In this document: positions 1 through 8,087 of the stretch, one piece after another
How positions within the stretch are numbered: position 1 is the first letter of the stretch
Layout: the number at the start of each line of letters is the position of its first letter
DNA from: Lachnospiraceae bacterium UBA3804
Lineage (GTDB): Bacteria > Bacillota > Clostridia > Lachnospirales > Lachnospiraceae
Direction of reading: 5' to 3'
Assembly: GCA_002368665.1 (NCBI GenBank)
Contig: DFEK01000001.1
Coordinates: 213,643 to 277,642, forward strand
DNA length: 64,000 nt
The notes under the pieces: model-generated
Database searches by the model: none
What the model was told of the DNA's origin: nothing
The model's input: only the letters and a program-made list of their open reading frames with translations
Translations under genes and position numbers: made by a program

Positions 1-57
1 AACTCCTACACCAGCCAGATGGTTAGAACCATTAAGTATTTCGCAGAATTACAGTAA
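1..57 (+). CDS. gap: Glyceraldehyde-3-phosphate dehydrogenase, C-terminal end (partial)
   Basis: The first 19 codons, read from base 1 in frame 1, encode NSYTSQMVRTIKYFAEL plus Q and a TAA stop. This is the C-terminal helix of type I GAPDH, which usually ends in a W-Y-D-N-E-x-S-Y-x-x-Q-M/L-V-R motif. The rest of the gene lies to the left of the window. Its place directly before pgk and tpiA is the usual clostridial glycolytic order. Family identity rests on a short but distinctive tail and on context. Confidence 0.85.
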   Translation, partial: NSYTSQMVRTIKYFAELQ

Positions 58-80
58 TAGTGTTTTACGGGTTCTTCCGC

Positions 81-152
81 TGGCAAAAAGATGAAAACTC
101 CTACACCAGCCAGATGGTTAGAACCATTAAGTATTTCGCAGAATTACAGTAA
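81..152 (+). pseudogene. Duplicated 3' tail of gap
   Basis: Bases 96-153 repeat bases 1-58 exactly, including the last 18 sense codons and the stop of gap. The reading frame can be extended five codons upstream (W-Q-K-D-E, 81-95), close to but different from the usual W-Y-D-N-E. Further upstream this frame is closed by a stop at 24-26, and no start or ribosome binding site is present. It is a non-coding tail duplicate, or an assembly artefact at a contig edge. Confidence 0.7.
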
Positions 153-181
153 TTTAATCTAAAAATTTAAAACATTATGAA

Positions 182-224
182 ATATGGTCTTTACGGGGAT
201 ATCCGTAAAGACCGTATTTTTTTG
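182..224 (+). terminator. Intrinsic terminator of gap
   Basis: A perfect 11-bp stem (186-196 with 203-213, GGTCTTTACGG arm) with a 6-nt loop extends by further A-T and G-T pairs and is followed by a run of seven T. It lies directly after the duplicated gap tail. Confidence 0.9.
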
Positions 225-298
225 CTTTCTTTTTAGTGTGCGGATGTTCTGAAAGAAGAATATAGACTAAAATTCAAAAATTGTTAACATCCTATGTG

Positions 299-327
299 TT
301 GAGAGCATTTCATAATTATGGTATAAT
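299..327 (+). promoter_or_regulatory. Promoter of pgk-tpiA
   Basis: TTGAGA (299-304), a 17-bp spacer and a perfect TATAAT (322-327) preceded by TG at -15/-14 (extended -10). It lies 83 bp before the pgk start, so pgk-tpiA can be transcribed independently of gap. Confidence 0.8.
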
Positions 328-358
328 ACCTTTGCTTGTGAAAAAAATCACATAAATA

Positions 359-387
359 TTTCCGTAGCAGTGCGCAAACTACGGAAA
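359..387 (+). other. Stem-loop in the pgk leader
   Basis: TTTCCGTAG (359-367) pairs perfectly with CTACGGAAA (379-387) around an 11-nt loop, between the predicted transcription start and the ribosome binding site (AGGAGGG, about 396-402). It has no T-run, so it is not a typical terminator. A leader structure that stabilises or regulates the mRNA is possible. Confidence 0.5.
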
Positions 388-409
388 AAATACAAGGAGG
401 GATTTATCT

Positions 410-1642
410 ATGTCATTAAACAAGAAGAGCGTTGACGATTTCAACGCAAAAGGCAGAAGAGTATTGGTTCGTTGCGATTTTAACGTTCCTTTAAAGGATG
501 GTAAGATCACGGATGAAACCAGGATCAATGCAGCTCTTCCCACAATCAACAAACTGATCGCCGACGGTGCAAAGGTTATTCTTTGCTCCCACTTAGGCAA
601 GGTTAAGGAAGGACCCAATGAGAAGGAATCTTTGGCACCCGTTGCTGCAAGACTTTCCGAGAAACTGGGCAAGGAAGTAAAATTCATCGCCGATTACAAT
701 GTTACCGGTGAAGATGCTACCAATGCGGTTGCAGCTATGAACGACGGAGATGTAATTCTTCTTCAGAATACCCGTTTCCGCGGCAAAGAAGAGACCAAGC
801 CCCAGGAGGCAGGTGAGAAATTTGCTGAAGAGCTCGCAGCCCTGGCTGACGATTATGTATGTGATGCATTCGGATCCGCTCACAGAGCACATGCTTCCGT
901 TGCCGTTGTCACCAAATACATTTCCGCAAAGGGCGGAACCAACGCTGTTGGTTACTTAATGCAGAAGGAAATCGATTTCCTCGGAAATGCAGTTGAAAAT
1001 CCTGTTCGTCCTTTCGTAGCAATCCTTGGCGGTGCTAAGGTTGCCGATAAATTAAACGTTATCAATAACCTTCTTGAGAAGTGCGATACCTTAATCATCG
1101 GTGGTGGCATGGCATTCACCTTCTTAAAGGCTCAGGGCTATGAAATCGGTAAGTCCTTAGTTGATGACGAGAAGCTTGATTACTGCAAGGAAATGATCGC
1201 TAAGGCTGAAAAACTCGGCAAGAAGCTTTTACTTCCCATCGATACCACGATCGCTGCTTCTTTCCCTGATCCCATCGACGGACCCATCGAAGTATCTGTT
1301 GTTGATGCAAATGCAATCCCTGCAGATATGGAAGGTCTTGATATCGGACCTAAGACTGCAGAACTGTATGCTGATGCCGTTAAGAGCGCTAAGACCGTTG
1401 TTTGGAACGGACCCATGGGTGTATTCGAGAACCCGACACTTGCAAAGGGTACCATCGCTGTAGCCAAGGCACTTGCTGAGACCGACGCAACCACGATTAT
1501 CGGTGGTGGTGATTCCGCAGCAGCCGTTAACCAGCTTGGTTTCGCTGACAAGATGAGCCATATCTCCACCGGTGGCGGTGCTTCCCTTGAATTCTTAGAG
1601 GGTAAGGAACTTCCCGGCGTATATGCAGCAGACGATAAGTAA
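410..1642 (+). CDS. pgk: Phosphoglycerate kinase
   Basis: Phosphoglycerate kinase converts 1,3-bisphosphoglycerate and ADP to 3-phosphoglycerate and ATP in the cytoplasm, the first ATP-forming step of glycolysis. The 410-residue length fits the family. Visible signatures are the N-terminal R-V-L-V-R-x-D-F-N-V-P motif (residues 17-27), the substrate-binding region ending in H-L-G-K near residue 65, the hinge-side F-G-S-A-H-R motif near 152, and the C-terminal glycine-rich G-G-G-D-S and S-T-G-G-G-A-S nucleotide-binding loops. The ATG has an AGGAGGG ribosome binding site 8 bp upstream. tpiA follows 22 bp later and is probably co-transcribed. Confidence 0.97.
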   Translation: MSLNKKSVDDFNAKGRRVLVRCDFNVPLKDGKITDETRINAALPTINKLIADGAKVILCSHLGKVKEGPNEKESLAPVAARLSEKLGKEVKFIADYNVTGEDATNAVAAMNDGDVILLQNTRFRGKEETKPQEAGEKFAEELAALADDYVCDAFGSAHRAHASVAVVTKYISAKGGTNAVGYLMQKEIDFLGNAVENPVRPFVAILGGAKVADKLNVINNLLEKCDTLIIGGGMAFTFLKAQGYEIGKSLVDDEKLDYCKEMIAKAEKLGKKLLLPIDTTIAASFPDPIDGPIEVSVVDANAIPADMEGLDIGPKTAELYADAVKSAKTVVWNGPMGVFENPTLAKGTIAVAKALAETDATTIIGGGDSAAAVNQLGFADKMSHISTGGGASLEFLEGKELPGVYAADDK

Positions 1643-1664
1643 GAACAACTAAAGGAGCATTAAA

Positions 1665-2411
1665 ATGGCTAGAAGAAGAATTATCGCAGGCAACTGGAAA
1701 ATGAACAAAACTCCTTCCGAGGCAGTTGCTTTAGTAAATGAATTAAAAGATCTTGTAAAGAATGATGATGTAGATGTAGTTTACTGCGTACCCGCAATCG
1801 ACATCGTTCCCGTAGCTCAGGCTGTAGCAGGAACCAATGTTAAAGTTGGTGCAGAGAACTTCTACATTGAAGACAAGGGCGCTTTCACCGGAGAGATTTC
1901 CGCTCCCATGTTAAAAGATGCAGGCGTTGAATTCGTTATCATCGGACATTCCGAGAGACGTGAGTATTTCAAAGAAGATGATGCATTTTTAAACAAGAAA
2001 GTAAAGAAAGCTTTCGAAGCAGGCATCACTCCGATCCTTTGCTGTGGTGAATCCTTAGAGCAGAGAGAAATGAACGTAACCATGGACTGGATTCGTCTTC
2101 AGATCAAGTCCGACCTTGCAGGCGTTAGTGCTGATCAGGTTAAGACCATGGTTATTGCATACGAACCCATCTGGGCAATCGGAACCGGCAAGACCGCAAC
2201 GAGCGACCAGGCAGAAGAAGTTTGCAAGGGTATTCGTGAGCTGATCGCTGAAATCTATGATGCAGAGACTGCAGAAGCAGTTCGCATCCAGTACGGCGGA
2301 TCCATGAATGCAGGCAACGCAGCTGAACTTCTTTCCAAGCCCAACATCGACGGCGGCTTAATCGGTGGCGCTTCCTTAAAGGCTGATTTCGGTCAGATCG
2401 TAAACGCATAA
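1665..2411 (+). CDS. tpiA: Triosephosphate isomerase
   Basis: Interconverts dihydroxyacetone phosphate and glyceraldehyde 3-phosphate. At 248 residues it has the standard TIM-barrel length. The N-terminal G-N-W-K-M-N motif carries Asn and the catalytic Lys, I-I-G-H-S-E-R-R carries the electrophilic His (about residue 95), and A-Y-E-P-I-W-A-I-G-T-G-K carries the catalytic Glu and loop 6 (about 165-176). The C-terminal Y-G-G-S and G-G-A-S-L phosphate loops are also present. It follows pgk and ends before a terminator. A gpmI or eno gene, which often follows in Firmicutes, is absent here. Confidence 0.97.
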   Translation: MARRRIIAGNWKMNKTPSEAVALVNELKDLVKNDDVDVVYCVPAIDIVPVAQAVAGTNVKVGAENFYIEDKGAFTGEISAPMLKDAGVEFVIIGHSERREYFKEDDAFLNKKVKKAFEAGITPILCCGESLEQREMNVTMDWIRLQIKSDLAGVSADQVKTMVIAYEPIWAIGTGKTATSDQAEEVCKGIRELIAEIYDAETAEAVRIQYGGSMNAGNAAELLSKPNIDGGLIGGASLKADFGQIVNA

Positions 2412-2434
2412 TCGAATCGTTAACCAAAACAATC

Positions 2435-2470
2435 AAGAGCAGTTTGTGGGAATGCAGACTGCTCTTTTTG
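2435..2470 (+). terminator. Intrinsic terminator after tpiA
   Basis: AAGAGCAGT (2435-2443) pairs with ACTGCTCTT (2458-2466), followed by a T-run. It closes the pgk-tpiA transcript. Confidence 0.8.
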
Positions 2471-2484
2471 TATCCGTAAAATCA

Positions 2485-2493
2485 TGGTATAAT
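2485..2493 (+). promoter_or_regulatory. Extended -10 promoter for the 2536-4998 operon
   Basis: TGgTATAAT with no clear -35 match, as expected for an extended -10 promoter. It lies 43 bp upstream of the first gene and directly after the tpiA terminator. Confidence 0.5.
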
Positions 2494-2535
2494 AGATTGG
2501 ATTTCGGAAAATAAGACCGGAAAGAGGAATGAAAA

Positions 2536-3354
2536 ATGAAAAAATATCTGCCGCCGATTACCATGTTGGTCATCTTTGAAGCAGTAGCCATCACATTGTG
2601 GCTTACGAAAGATAATATTTTTTATCTGTTTAATTTCAGTTATATCGGAATCTCCATTTCACTCGGATTGTTTCTGCTGATCAGGAAATACAAGTATGCA
2701 AGACGTATTGTCCAGCTGCTGGTCGGGAGTTATATGTTGATCTACCTGGGCCTTATTAAGGGCGAAAACATGCAGATCGAAGGCTTCTGGTATTATCTTT
2801 TTACCGGCGTTTTCGAAGCTGCAACGATTCATTACGCGGTAGCGAAAATCTTCGGACCGCTTATCTTCGGAAGAGGATGGTGCGGATATGCCTGCTGGAC
2901 CGCCATGGTACTTGATTTCCTGCCTTACAAGGTGCCCAAAGAGCCGAGAAAGAAGATTGGATGGATCCGCTATATTATGTTTGCGCTTTCCGTCGTATTT
3001 GTCGGCGCACTGTTTCTGACCCATGTCGGAAACCTCGAGCGGATCATGTTCTGGGCGTTCTTGATCGGAAATATCGCATATTATGCGATCGGTATCGCGC
3101 TGGCATTTATCTTTAAGGATAACAGAGCATTCTGTAAGTATATCTGTCCGATCACGGTTTTCTTGAAACCGATGAGCTATTTTGCAATCACCAGAGTCAA
3201 ATGTGACAAAGACAAATGCATCGGCTGCGGCAAATGTGAACGTGTCTGCCCGATGAACGTCAAAATTACGGATAATTCCCGTAAAAGAGAAAACGGTACG
3301 GAATGCATTCTTTGCTTCGAATGCGTGAAAAACTGCCCGAAGGATGCACTGTAG
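2536..3354 (+). CDS. NapH/NosR-like membrane 4Fe-4S ferredoxin protein
   Basis: A 272-residue integral membrane protein with a C-terminal ferredoxin domain. About five hydrophobic segments (near residues 7-25, 35-50, 58-75, 143-163 and 170-195) carry the F-G-R-G-W-C-G-Y-A-C-W motif typical of NapH/NosR/RdxA-like quinol or flavin electron-transfer proteins, and a C-K-Y-I-C-P segment. The C-terminus holds two 4Fe-4S motifs, C-I-G-C-G-K-C-x3-C-P and C-I-L-C-F-E-C-x3-C-P. The family moves electrons across or along the membrane, but no partner reductase is visible here. It heads a three-gene operon with a 15-bp gap to the next gene. The electron-transfer role is well supported; the pathway is unknown. 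Confidence 0.8.
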   Translation: MKKYLPPITMLVIFEAVAITLWLTKDNIFYLFNFSYIGISISLGLFLLIRKYKYARRIVQLLVGSYMLIYLGLIKGENMQIEGFWYYLFTGVFEAATIHYAVAKIFGPLIFGRGWCGYACWTAMVLDFLPYKVPKEPRKKIGWIRYIMFALSVVFVGALFLTHVGNLERIMFWAFLIGNIAYYAIGIALAFIFKDNRAFCKYICPITVFLKPMSYFAITRVKCDKDKCIGCGKCERVCPMNVKITDNSRKRENGTECILCFECVKNCPKDAL

Positions 3355-3369
3355 AAAGAGGGCTATACC

Positions 3370-4020
3370 TTGAATAAAAAGAAACACACAAAACTGAGCA
3401 ACCGTTACAAACGTATTTTTCTTTCGAAATATACGTCTTTTGTTGCGGCCCTGATCAGCATCGTTGTAGCGCCCGTTATTTTCTATTTCGGCAAGCGTTC
3501 CGGAGCGATCGATCTGGCAGAGAGTTTTAATCTTTTGATCAGAATGGTATTGATCGCCGCTTTATTCTATTCGCTTAGAAGCCATAAACTTTTTTTGATG
3601 CAGGCTTCCACGGTCGGATTGCTTTTCTGCATGCTTTGCTCCCAGTCCCAGTATGCGCTGGGAGAGCTCGCAAACCAGGATTCCGAGACTTTTATCACGA
3701 TGGGTCTGCAGGGCTTTATTTTCCTGGCCGGAGAGAGGATGCTTCTGTTTATCCAGGCATTTATCTGCACCAGCCATTTTATCATTCATGCGATCCGTAA
3801 ACAGGAAAAGATCCGTGTTTCCATCAATCAGACGGCGATTTTATTCCTCTTTGTTCTTTTGATCGTCCAGCTGATCATTGCTCCGTTCTTAAGTTTCGGA
3901 CTGAATTATATTCTGTACATTTGGACATTGCACCTCGATGAATTCTTTATTTTCGTTCTGATCGCCTGTGCGGAACTGATTCTCATGATCGATCAACGGG
4001 AATACGTACTGGGAGGTTGA
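3370..4020 (+). CDS. Multi-pass membrane protein of unknown function
   Basis: A 216-residue protein I do not recognise. It has about six hydrophobic segments (near residues 18-38, 52-70, 74-92, 108-130, 155-178 and 188-208), a short basic N-terminus and no obvious catalytic motif. The start is a TTG with a GAAAGAGGG ribosome binding site; no nearby ATG fits better. It sits 15 bp after the ferredoxin gene and 3 bp before the next, so the three are very likely co-translated and may form one membrane complex. Confidence 0.7.
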   Translation: MNKKKHTKLSNRYKRIFLSKYTSFVAALISIVVAPVIFYFGKRSGAIDLAESFNLLIRMVLIAALFYSLRSHKLFLMQASTVGLLFCMLCSQSQYALGELANQDSETFITMGLQGFIFLAGERMLLFIQAFICTSHFIIHAIRKQEKIRVSINQTAILFLFVLLIVQLIIAPFLSFGLNYILYIWTLHLDEFFIFVLIACAELILMIDQREYVLGG

Positions 4021-4023
4021 TGT

Positions 4024-4998
4024 ATGTCTGCGAATAAAAACAAAGCAATCTGGTTTTTGTTTACCACCATGTTGTCCATCTTCAATATCTGTACCATCTA
4101 CATCTTCGCCCGTAACTGGCCGTTCTATGCGGTTACGCTGAACGCGATCCTTTCCTTGGGCGGACTGGTTTTCCAAATGCATGTCGATGACAAAAGGCAG
4201 AAGAAGCTTTCTTTGCTTCCGGTGCGGATTATTCTCTGGATCAATTCCGTCTCGGTCTTTCTGATGCTTGGATTAAGCTTATTTACCTTAACAAGTCAGT
4301 ATCATAATCATTTGGAACCGGATAAGACCATACATTCCGTCGATGAACTGACTCAGGTTATGGAAGAGTCGGGAGACGGAGTTTATCTGCTTGAGACGGA
4401 CGAACTTTATATCTACTATGCAGATTATAACAATATATCCTTTGTGGCAGGCAAAAGACCTTCCAAGGAGGATGAATCCTTAATCATGTGCGTGGCAGCC
4501 GCATTCCAGGGTTCCTATGAACCCGGTTTTTCGCATGACAATATCGTAGGATGGCATGCGTCAGGCGGACAATTGGAGCGAGGCAAACCGGAGAAAAATC
4601 TCGGCGCCTTCACTTATGTGGACGGCGAAGCGCGCATTTTTAACATAGAGGATTCCGAAGCGGCCATTAAAGAAGCGGCTGAGCGCGGAGGCTGCGGATT
4701 TCAGCAGTTCGTAGTTTTATACAACGGAGAGAGAGGAACGCATTCCAGCGATGAATTCCGCTGTTACCGTGTACTTGCCGTAATAAACGGGAAAGCCTGC
4801 ATTATCGATACCAAAACGCAGATGCATTATGACGAATTTGTAATGACGCTTGAGGATTTCGGAATTCAGAATGCACTGTACTGTGATATGGGCAGCGGAT
4901 GGAATTATTCCTGGTATCGTAAGGCAAACGGCAAAACAGTGGATATCATCGGTACGCCCTGGCTTTTCTCTCATAACTGGCTGGTGTTTGAGAAATAG
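4024..4998 (+). CDS. Membrane-anchored protein with a phosphodiester-glycosidase-like domain
   Basis: 324 residues with three N-terminal hydrophobic segments (about 8-28, 34-52 and 66-90), then a roughly 220-residue domain likely outside the cell. The late motif Y-C-D-M-G-S-G-W-N-Y-S-W-Y-R (around residue 284) and the preceding A-A-A-F-Q-G-S, G-A-F-T-Y-V-D-G and G-F-Q-Q-F-V-V-L-Y-N-G segments resemble NAGPA-type (DUF2233) phosphodiester glycosidases, where a conserved D-G-G/D-M-G-S turn lies near the active site. This similarity is from memory of the fold's motifs and is tentative. It is the last gene of the ferredoxin-led operon. Confidence 0.5.
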   Translation: MSANKNKAIWFLFTTMLSIFNICTIYIFARNWPFYAVTLNAILSLGGLVFQMHVDDKRQKKLSLLPVRIILWINSVSVFLMLGLSLFTLTSQYHNHLEPDKTIHSVDELTQVMEESGDGVYLLETDELYIYYADYNNISFVAGKRPSKEDESLIMCVAAAFQGSYEPGFSHDNIVGWHASGGQLERGKPEKNLGAFTYVDGEARIFNIEDSEAAIKEAAERGGCGFQQFVVLYNGERGTHSSDEFRCYRVLAVINGKACIIDTKTQMHYDEFVMTLEDFGIQNALYCDMGSGWNYSWYRKANGKTVDIIGTPWLFSHNWLVFEK

Positions 4999-5006
4999 TC
5001 CGTTTT

Positions 5007-5048
5007 TCATTTTCTGCAAAATAGCATCATAATCTCGGCAGAAAATGA
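5007..5048. repeat. Inverted repeat after the 2536-4998 operon
   Basis: TCATTTTCTGC (5007-5017) pairs perfectly with GCAGAAAATGA (5038-5048) around a 20-nt loop. There is no T-run on the plus strand, so a classical terminator is not supported. It may be a processing or attenuation hairpin. Confidence 0.4.
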
Positions 5049-5068
5049 TGTGTACCAAACAGGGATTT

Positions 5069-5077
5069 TGATATAAT
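5069..5077 (+). promoter_or_regulatory. Extended -10 promoter for the zinc-ribbon gene
   Basis: TGaTATAAT located 45 bp before the start codon, without a clear -35 element. Confidence 0.5.
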
Positions 5078-5121
5078 ATTTTTTGTGTAGGTAATAAATG
5101 TATCTTTAAAAGGGGATCACA

Positions 5122-7035
5122 ATGGTAATTAAATGTCCAAATTGCAACGGCGCTTTGGAATATAATGTAGAAAAGGGCCTGATGTATTGTAAATTCTGCG
5201 ATTCATACTTTACCGCAGAAGAGATTGCAATGCCGGAAACCGACCCGGTGGACGATGAAGTGGCGGAAACCGCACCCGCACCGGCACAGGCGCAGACTTC
5301 CTGGCAACCGAACGATCCGTTTCCCGTAACACAGAGCAGGGGACCGGGTTTTTCCTCTATGTCGGAGATTTCCCAAAGTGCTTCAAATGCCCGCATGGAA
5401 AACAATACAGGCGGAATTGTCTACAATTATACCGACGAAGAGCGAGAGGCCAAAAGAAGAGCATTTTATGAAGAACAGGATAAGATGCATCAGGAGTTTA
5501 TCAATGCGCCCAAGGTGGATTATACGAAACCGTATGTCAGCAAGGCGGATGCAAAGGATGATATTCTGTCTCCCGCAGAGATGGCTTTGGCCGCATCTGC
5601 CGCAGGTACTGCAGGCATGGCGACCGGAAAAGACCGCGTGAAAGCGTATTATGAAGAGCAGGCGAGACTCCATGAAGAGTATGTCAATCGCCCGCAGGCT
5701 GATTATACGAAACCGTATTCCGGAACGACCAGAGAGGGCAAAAGCGAGGCAGAAATCCAGGCGATGAATGCCAGATCGGAAGCATCACGCTATGACGAAC
5801 TGCATCCAAAGACCGTCGGTCAGGTTGGAAGAGACGCTTTTGACTTCAATTCGTATTATCAAAGAAATCCCGAAATGCGTGTTAATCATTCGATGCAGCA
5901 GGTTGACAAGAACGGAGTAAGATATACGCCGGGCGGAGCCAGAATCATTAACAGCGTTAACATGATGCTGACAACGGATGCTCCGATTGAAGACGGTGTT
6001 GCAAGAATCGATCATAAAGTCTATACCTGTACGAGTTGCGGTGCGGAACTTTCCCTAACCGGTGTGGAGACATCTTCCTTCTGCGCATATTGCGGACAGC
6101 CGACCATCGTATACAGCCGAATGGAGTCTTCTTTGATGCCGGATTCCATTATTCCTTTTGTAATTACCAGGGAAAAAGCATTAAAGCTTGTAAGGGACCG
6201 TTTAAACAAAGGATTTTTCATTCCGAAGGAAGTAAAGAATTTTGAAGTGGAGCGTTTGAACGGAATTTACATTCCGTACTGGCTTTTCGATGCGGTATAT
6301 GACGACAGCATGGTCATCCGCACCAAGGTAAAATCAGGCAAATCCACCGTAACGAGATATTATCGTGTCAATGCACATGCCAATCTGTTCTATTTCCCGG
6401 TGGATGCGTCCAAGACCTTAAACGATTATTCCTCCAGAAAACTGGAGCCTTATGATTATGCGGGAATCCGTCCGTTTAATGTTTCATACATGTCAGGTTT
6501 CTATTCCGACCGTTTTGACATGTCCGCGGATACGATGATGATGACAAGTATGTACCGTGCACAGAGCATGATGTATGAGCAGGCCAAGAAAAAAGTGCCC
6601 GGATCACCGACCGGAATGGTGGATTCTTATCCGACATATCATGTAAAGAAGAAATATTATACACTTTTACCGGCCTGGTTTATGACCTTCCGTTACGAGG
6701 GAGAGCCGTATACGATCATGGTAAACGGCCAGACGGGCAAGGTGGTCGGAGCGGTACCGTACTCCCGGAAAAATTTCTGGGGAATGTTGTGTGGCTTAAC
6801 TGCCGCATTTTCCGCAATCCTGGTTCCCGTATCCATAGCTGTATGCAGAGCGATGTTGTCTTCTACAACAAGCTCGAGATCGGATGGGGAAGGTAAGTTT
6901 TTTGCAATGGTATTGTTTGCAATCGGTGCTTTGTTTGTTGCGGGATCTTCCATCATGCAGAAATACAAAAAGAACATGGCTCTGACCAAGGAAGCGAAGT
7001 TGAACAAGTTTACGAGAGAAAGGCAGGAATTATAA
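5122..7035 (+). CDS. Double zinc-ribbon membrane protein
   Basis: A 637-residue protein of the kind annotated as TFIIB-type zinc-ribbon-containing in Clostridia; its function is unknown. A first zinc ribbon uses C5, C8, C23 and C26. A low-complexity linker follows with two copies of a 25-residue motif (114-138 and 175-199, core Y-E-E-Q...H-x-E-F/Y...D-Y-T-K-P-Y). A second zinc ribbon uses C303, C306, C321 and C324 and leads into a conserved domain ending in a V-N-G-Q-T-G-K-V-V-G motif near residue 540. Two C-terminal transmembrane segments (about 552-578 and 592-612) anchor it, so the bulk probably faces the cytoplasm. The next gene overlaps its stop by one base. Confidence 0.75.
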   Translation: MVIKCPNCNGALEYNVEKGLMYCKFCDSYFTAEEIAMPETDPVDDEVAETAPAPAQAQTSWQPNDPFPVTQSRGPGFSSMSEISQSASNARMENNTGGIVYNYTDEEREAKRRAFYEEQDKMHQEFINAPKVDYTKPYVSKADAKDDILSPAEMALAASAAGTAGMATGKDRVKAYYEEQARLHEEYVNRPQADYTKPYSGTTREGKSEAEIQAMNARSEASRYDELHPKTVGQVGRDAFDFNSYYQRNPEMRVNHSMQQVDKNGVRYTPGGARIINSVNMMLTTDAPIEDGVARIDHKVYTCTSCGAELSLTGVETSSFCAYCGQPTIVYSRMESSLMPDSIIPFVITREKALKLVRDRLNKGFFIPKEVKNFEVERLNGIYIPYWLFDAVYDDSMVIRTKVKSGKSTVTRYYRVNAHANLFYFPVDASKTLNDYSSRKLEPYDYAGIRPFNVSYMSGFYSDRFDMSADTMMMTSMYRAQSMMYEQAKKKVPGSPTGMVDSYPTYHVKKKYYTLLPAWFMTFRYEGEPYTIMVNGQTGKVVGAVPYSRKNFWGMLCGLTAAFSAILVPVSIAVCRAMLSSTTSSRSDGEGKFFAMVLFAIGALFVAGSSIMQKYKKNMALTKEAKLNKFTRERQEL

Positions 7036-7274
7036 TGGGTTTTGTGACAGCTGTAGGAATTCTTTTGGGACTGGCACTCGCAGTCGGATTAGCATTTTTA
7101 ATTACCGCGTCCTCTTTGTCCAAATCGAATGATTTCGGCGATACCGATATTCCCATCGATCAGTACACGGGATATACACCGCCGCAGATTACGTCTGCCG
7201 GTCAGGTTTCGTCCAAAGGAGCCGACTGGACATCCGCTTTTTTAAACGGAAACGGTAACAGGAACAGGTGGTAG
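7035..7274 (+). CDS. Small single-pass membrane protein
   Basis: 79 residues: one N-terminal hydrophobic segment (about 3-27), then a hydrophilic tail rich in S, T, G and N. I do not recognise it. Its ATG shares one base with the stop of the zinc-ribbon gene (TAATG), so translation is coupled and a joint role is likely. It ends 4 bp from the convergent hemolysin-III-like gene, with no separate terminator visible. Confidence 0.6.
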   Translation: MGFVTAVGILLGLALAVGLAFLITASSLSKSNDFGDTDIPIDQYTGYTPPQITSAGQVSSKGADWTSAFLNGNGNRNRW

Positions 7275-7278
7275 AGCC

Positions 7279-7962
7279 TTACAGGCAAAGATAGTTTACA
7301 ACAAAGAGAAAATGCCATACACTTCCGGCTGTGACAAAAAGATGAAAGACGAAATGCATGTATCTTTTGTCTTTGAGGTTGTAGAAGATGACGCCTAGCG
7401 TATAGAAAATACCGCCGGCCAAAAGAAGCATTAAGCCCTTGAACGGAATGGCCTTGACCACCGGAACGGCTCCGACCAAAAGAATCCATCCGGATACGAG
7501 ATAGAGGATTTGTGACAGACGGTAGAATTTATGCATGTCGATTAAATTGACCGCGATACCGACGATCATGCAAAGGTAATTGATGGACAGGATAAAATAG
7601 CCCCAGAAACCTTTGATATAAGTTAAACAGACCGGTGTATAGGAACCTGCGATCATGACATAGATCATGCAGTGGTCCAGGATCTGAAGCACTTTTTTGA
7701 CTTTCACATTGGTGATGGCGTGAAAAAGACAGGAGTTTAAATATAAAAGCGTAAAACTGGCACAAAAGACGATAACGGAGACAAGCGCCAGAATTCCCTT
7801 GTGATTATGGATGCAAAGCCAGGACAACACAAAAATGCCCGCAAATGAGAGCAGGGCGGGGATTCCGTGTGATACGGAATTGGCAATCTCTTCGCCTTTG
7901 GTCTGGTCATTGAAGCGAAGTTTACCGGTTTTTTTGGTTTCCGTGCTTTTGATAAAACCCAA
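7279..7962 (-). CDS. Hemolysin III family (TrhA/PAQR-like) membrane protein
   Basis: 227 residues with seven hydrophobic segments, matching the bacterial YqfA/TrhA branch of the PAQR superfamily. These proteins are putative metal-dependent membrane hydrolases linked in some bacteria to membrane fluidity. Typical family residues are seen: E-E-x-A-N-S-x-S-H-G near the N-terminus, L-x-x-S-x-x-F-H-A, L-D-H-C-M-I-Y-V-M-I-A-G-S-Y-T-P, and a C-terminal H-x-x-F-H-x-F-V-x-A-G-S-x-x-H-F metal site. The start is TTG with an AAGGAG ribosome binding site. It is transcribed alone from its own promoter, divergent from secG. Confidence 0.85.
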   Translation of the reverse strand: MGFIKSTETKKTGKLRFNDQTKGEEIANSVSHGIPALLSFAGIFVLSWLCIHNHKGILALVSVIVFCASFTLLYLNSCLFHAITNVKVKKVLQILDHCMIYVMIAGSYTPVCLTYIKGFWGYFILSINYLCMIVGIAVNLIDMHKFYRLSQILYLVSGWILLVGAVPVVKAIPFKGLMLLLAGGIFYTLGVIFYNLKDKRYMHFVFHLFVTAGSVWHFLFVVNYLCL

Positions 7963-8000
7963 GTGTTTTCTCCTTCGTTTATGTCGGTTTCAACCTTTAT

Positions 8001-8029
8001 ACTATATAAAATTTGTCCCATATTGTAAA
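8001..8029 (-). promoter_or_regulatory. Promoter of the hemolysin-III-like gene
   Basis: On the minus strand TTTACA (8029-8024), a 17-bp spacer and TATAGT (8006-8001), 38 bp upstream of the TTG start. Confidence 0.65.
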
Positions 8030-8058
8030 GCCTGACTATGCATGTGAAACATTTTTAC

Positions 8059-8087
8059 TTGCAAAAGAAATAAGGGTATGATATATT
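8059..8087 (+). promoter_or_regulatory. Promoter of secG
   Basis: TTGCAA (8059-8064), a 17-bp spacer and TATATT (8082-8087). The leader to the ATG at 8175 is about 80 nt and holds a GCCGG/CCGGC pair (about 8133-8157) just before the GGAGGA ribosome binding site. Confidence 0.65.

Noticed and set aside
1180..1569. Antisense open frames within pgk and other conserved genes
   Set aside because: The plus-strand proteins are complete and conserved; the antisense frames match nothing I recognise and have no ribosome binding sites.
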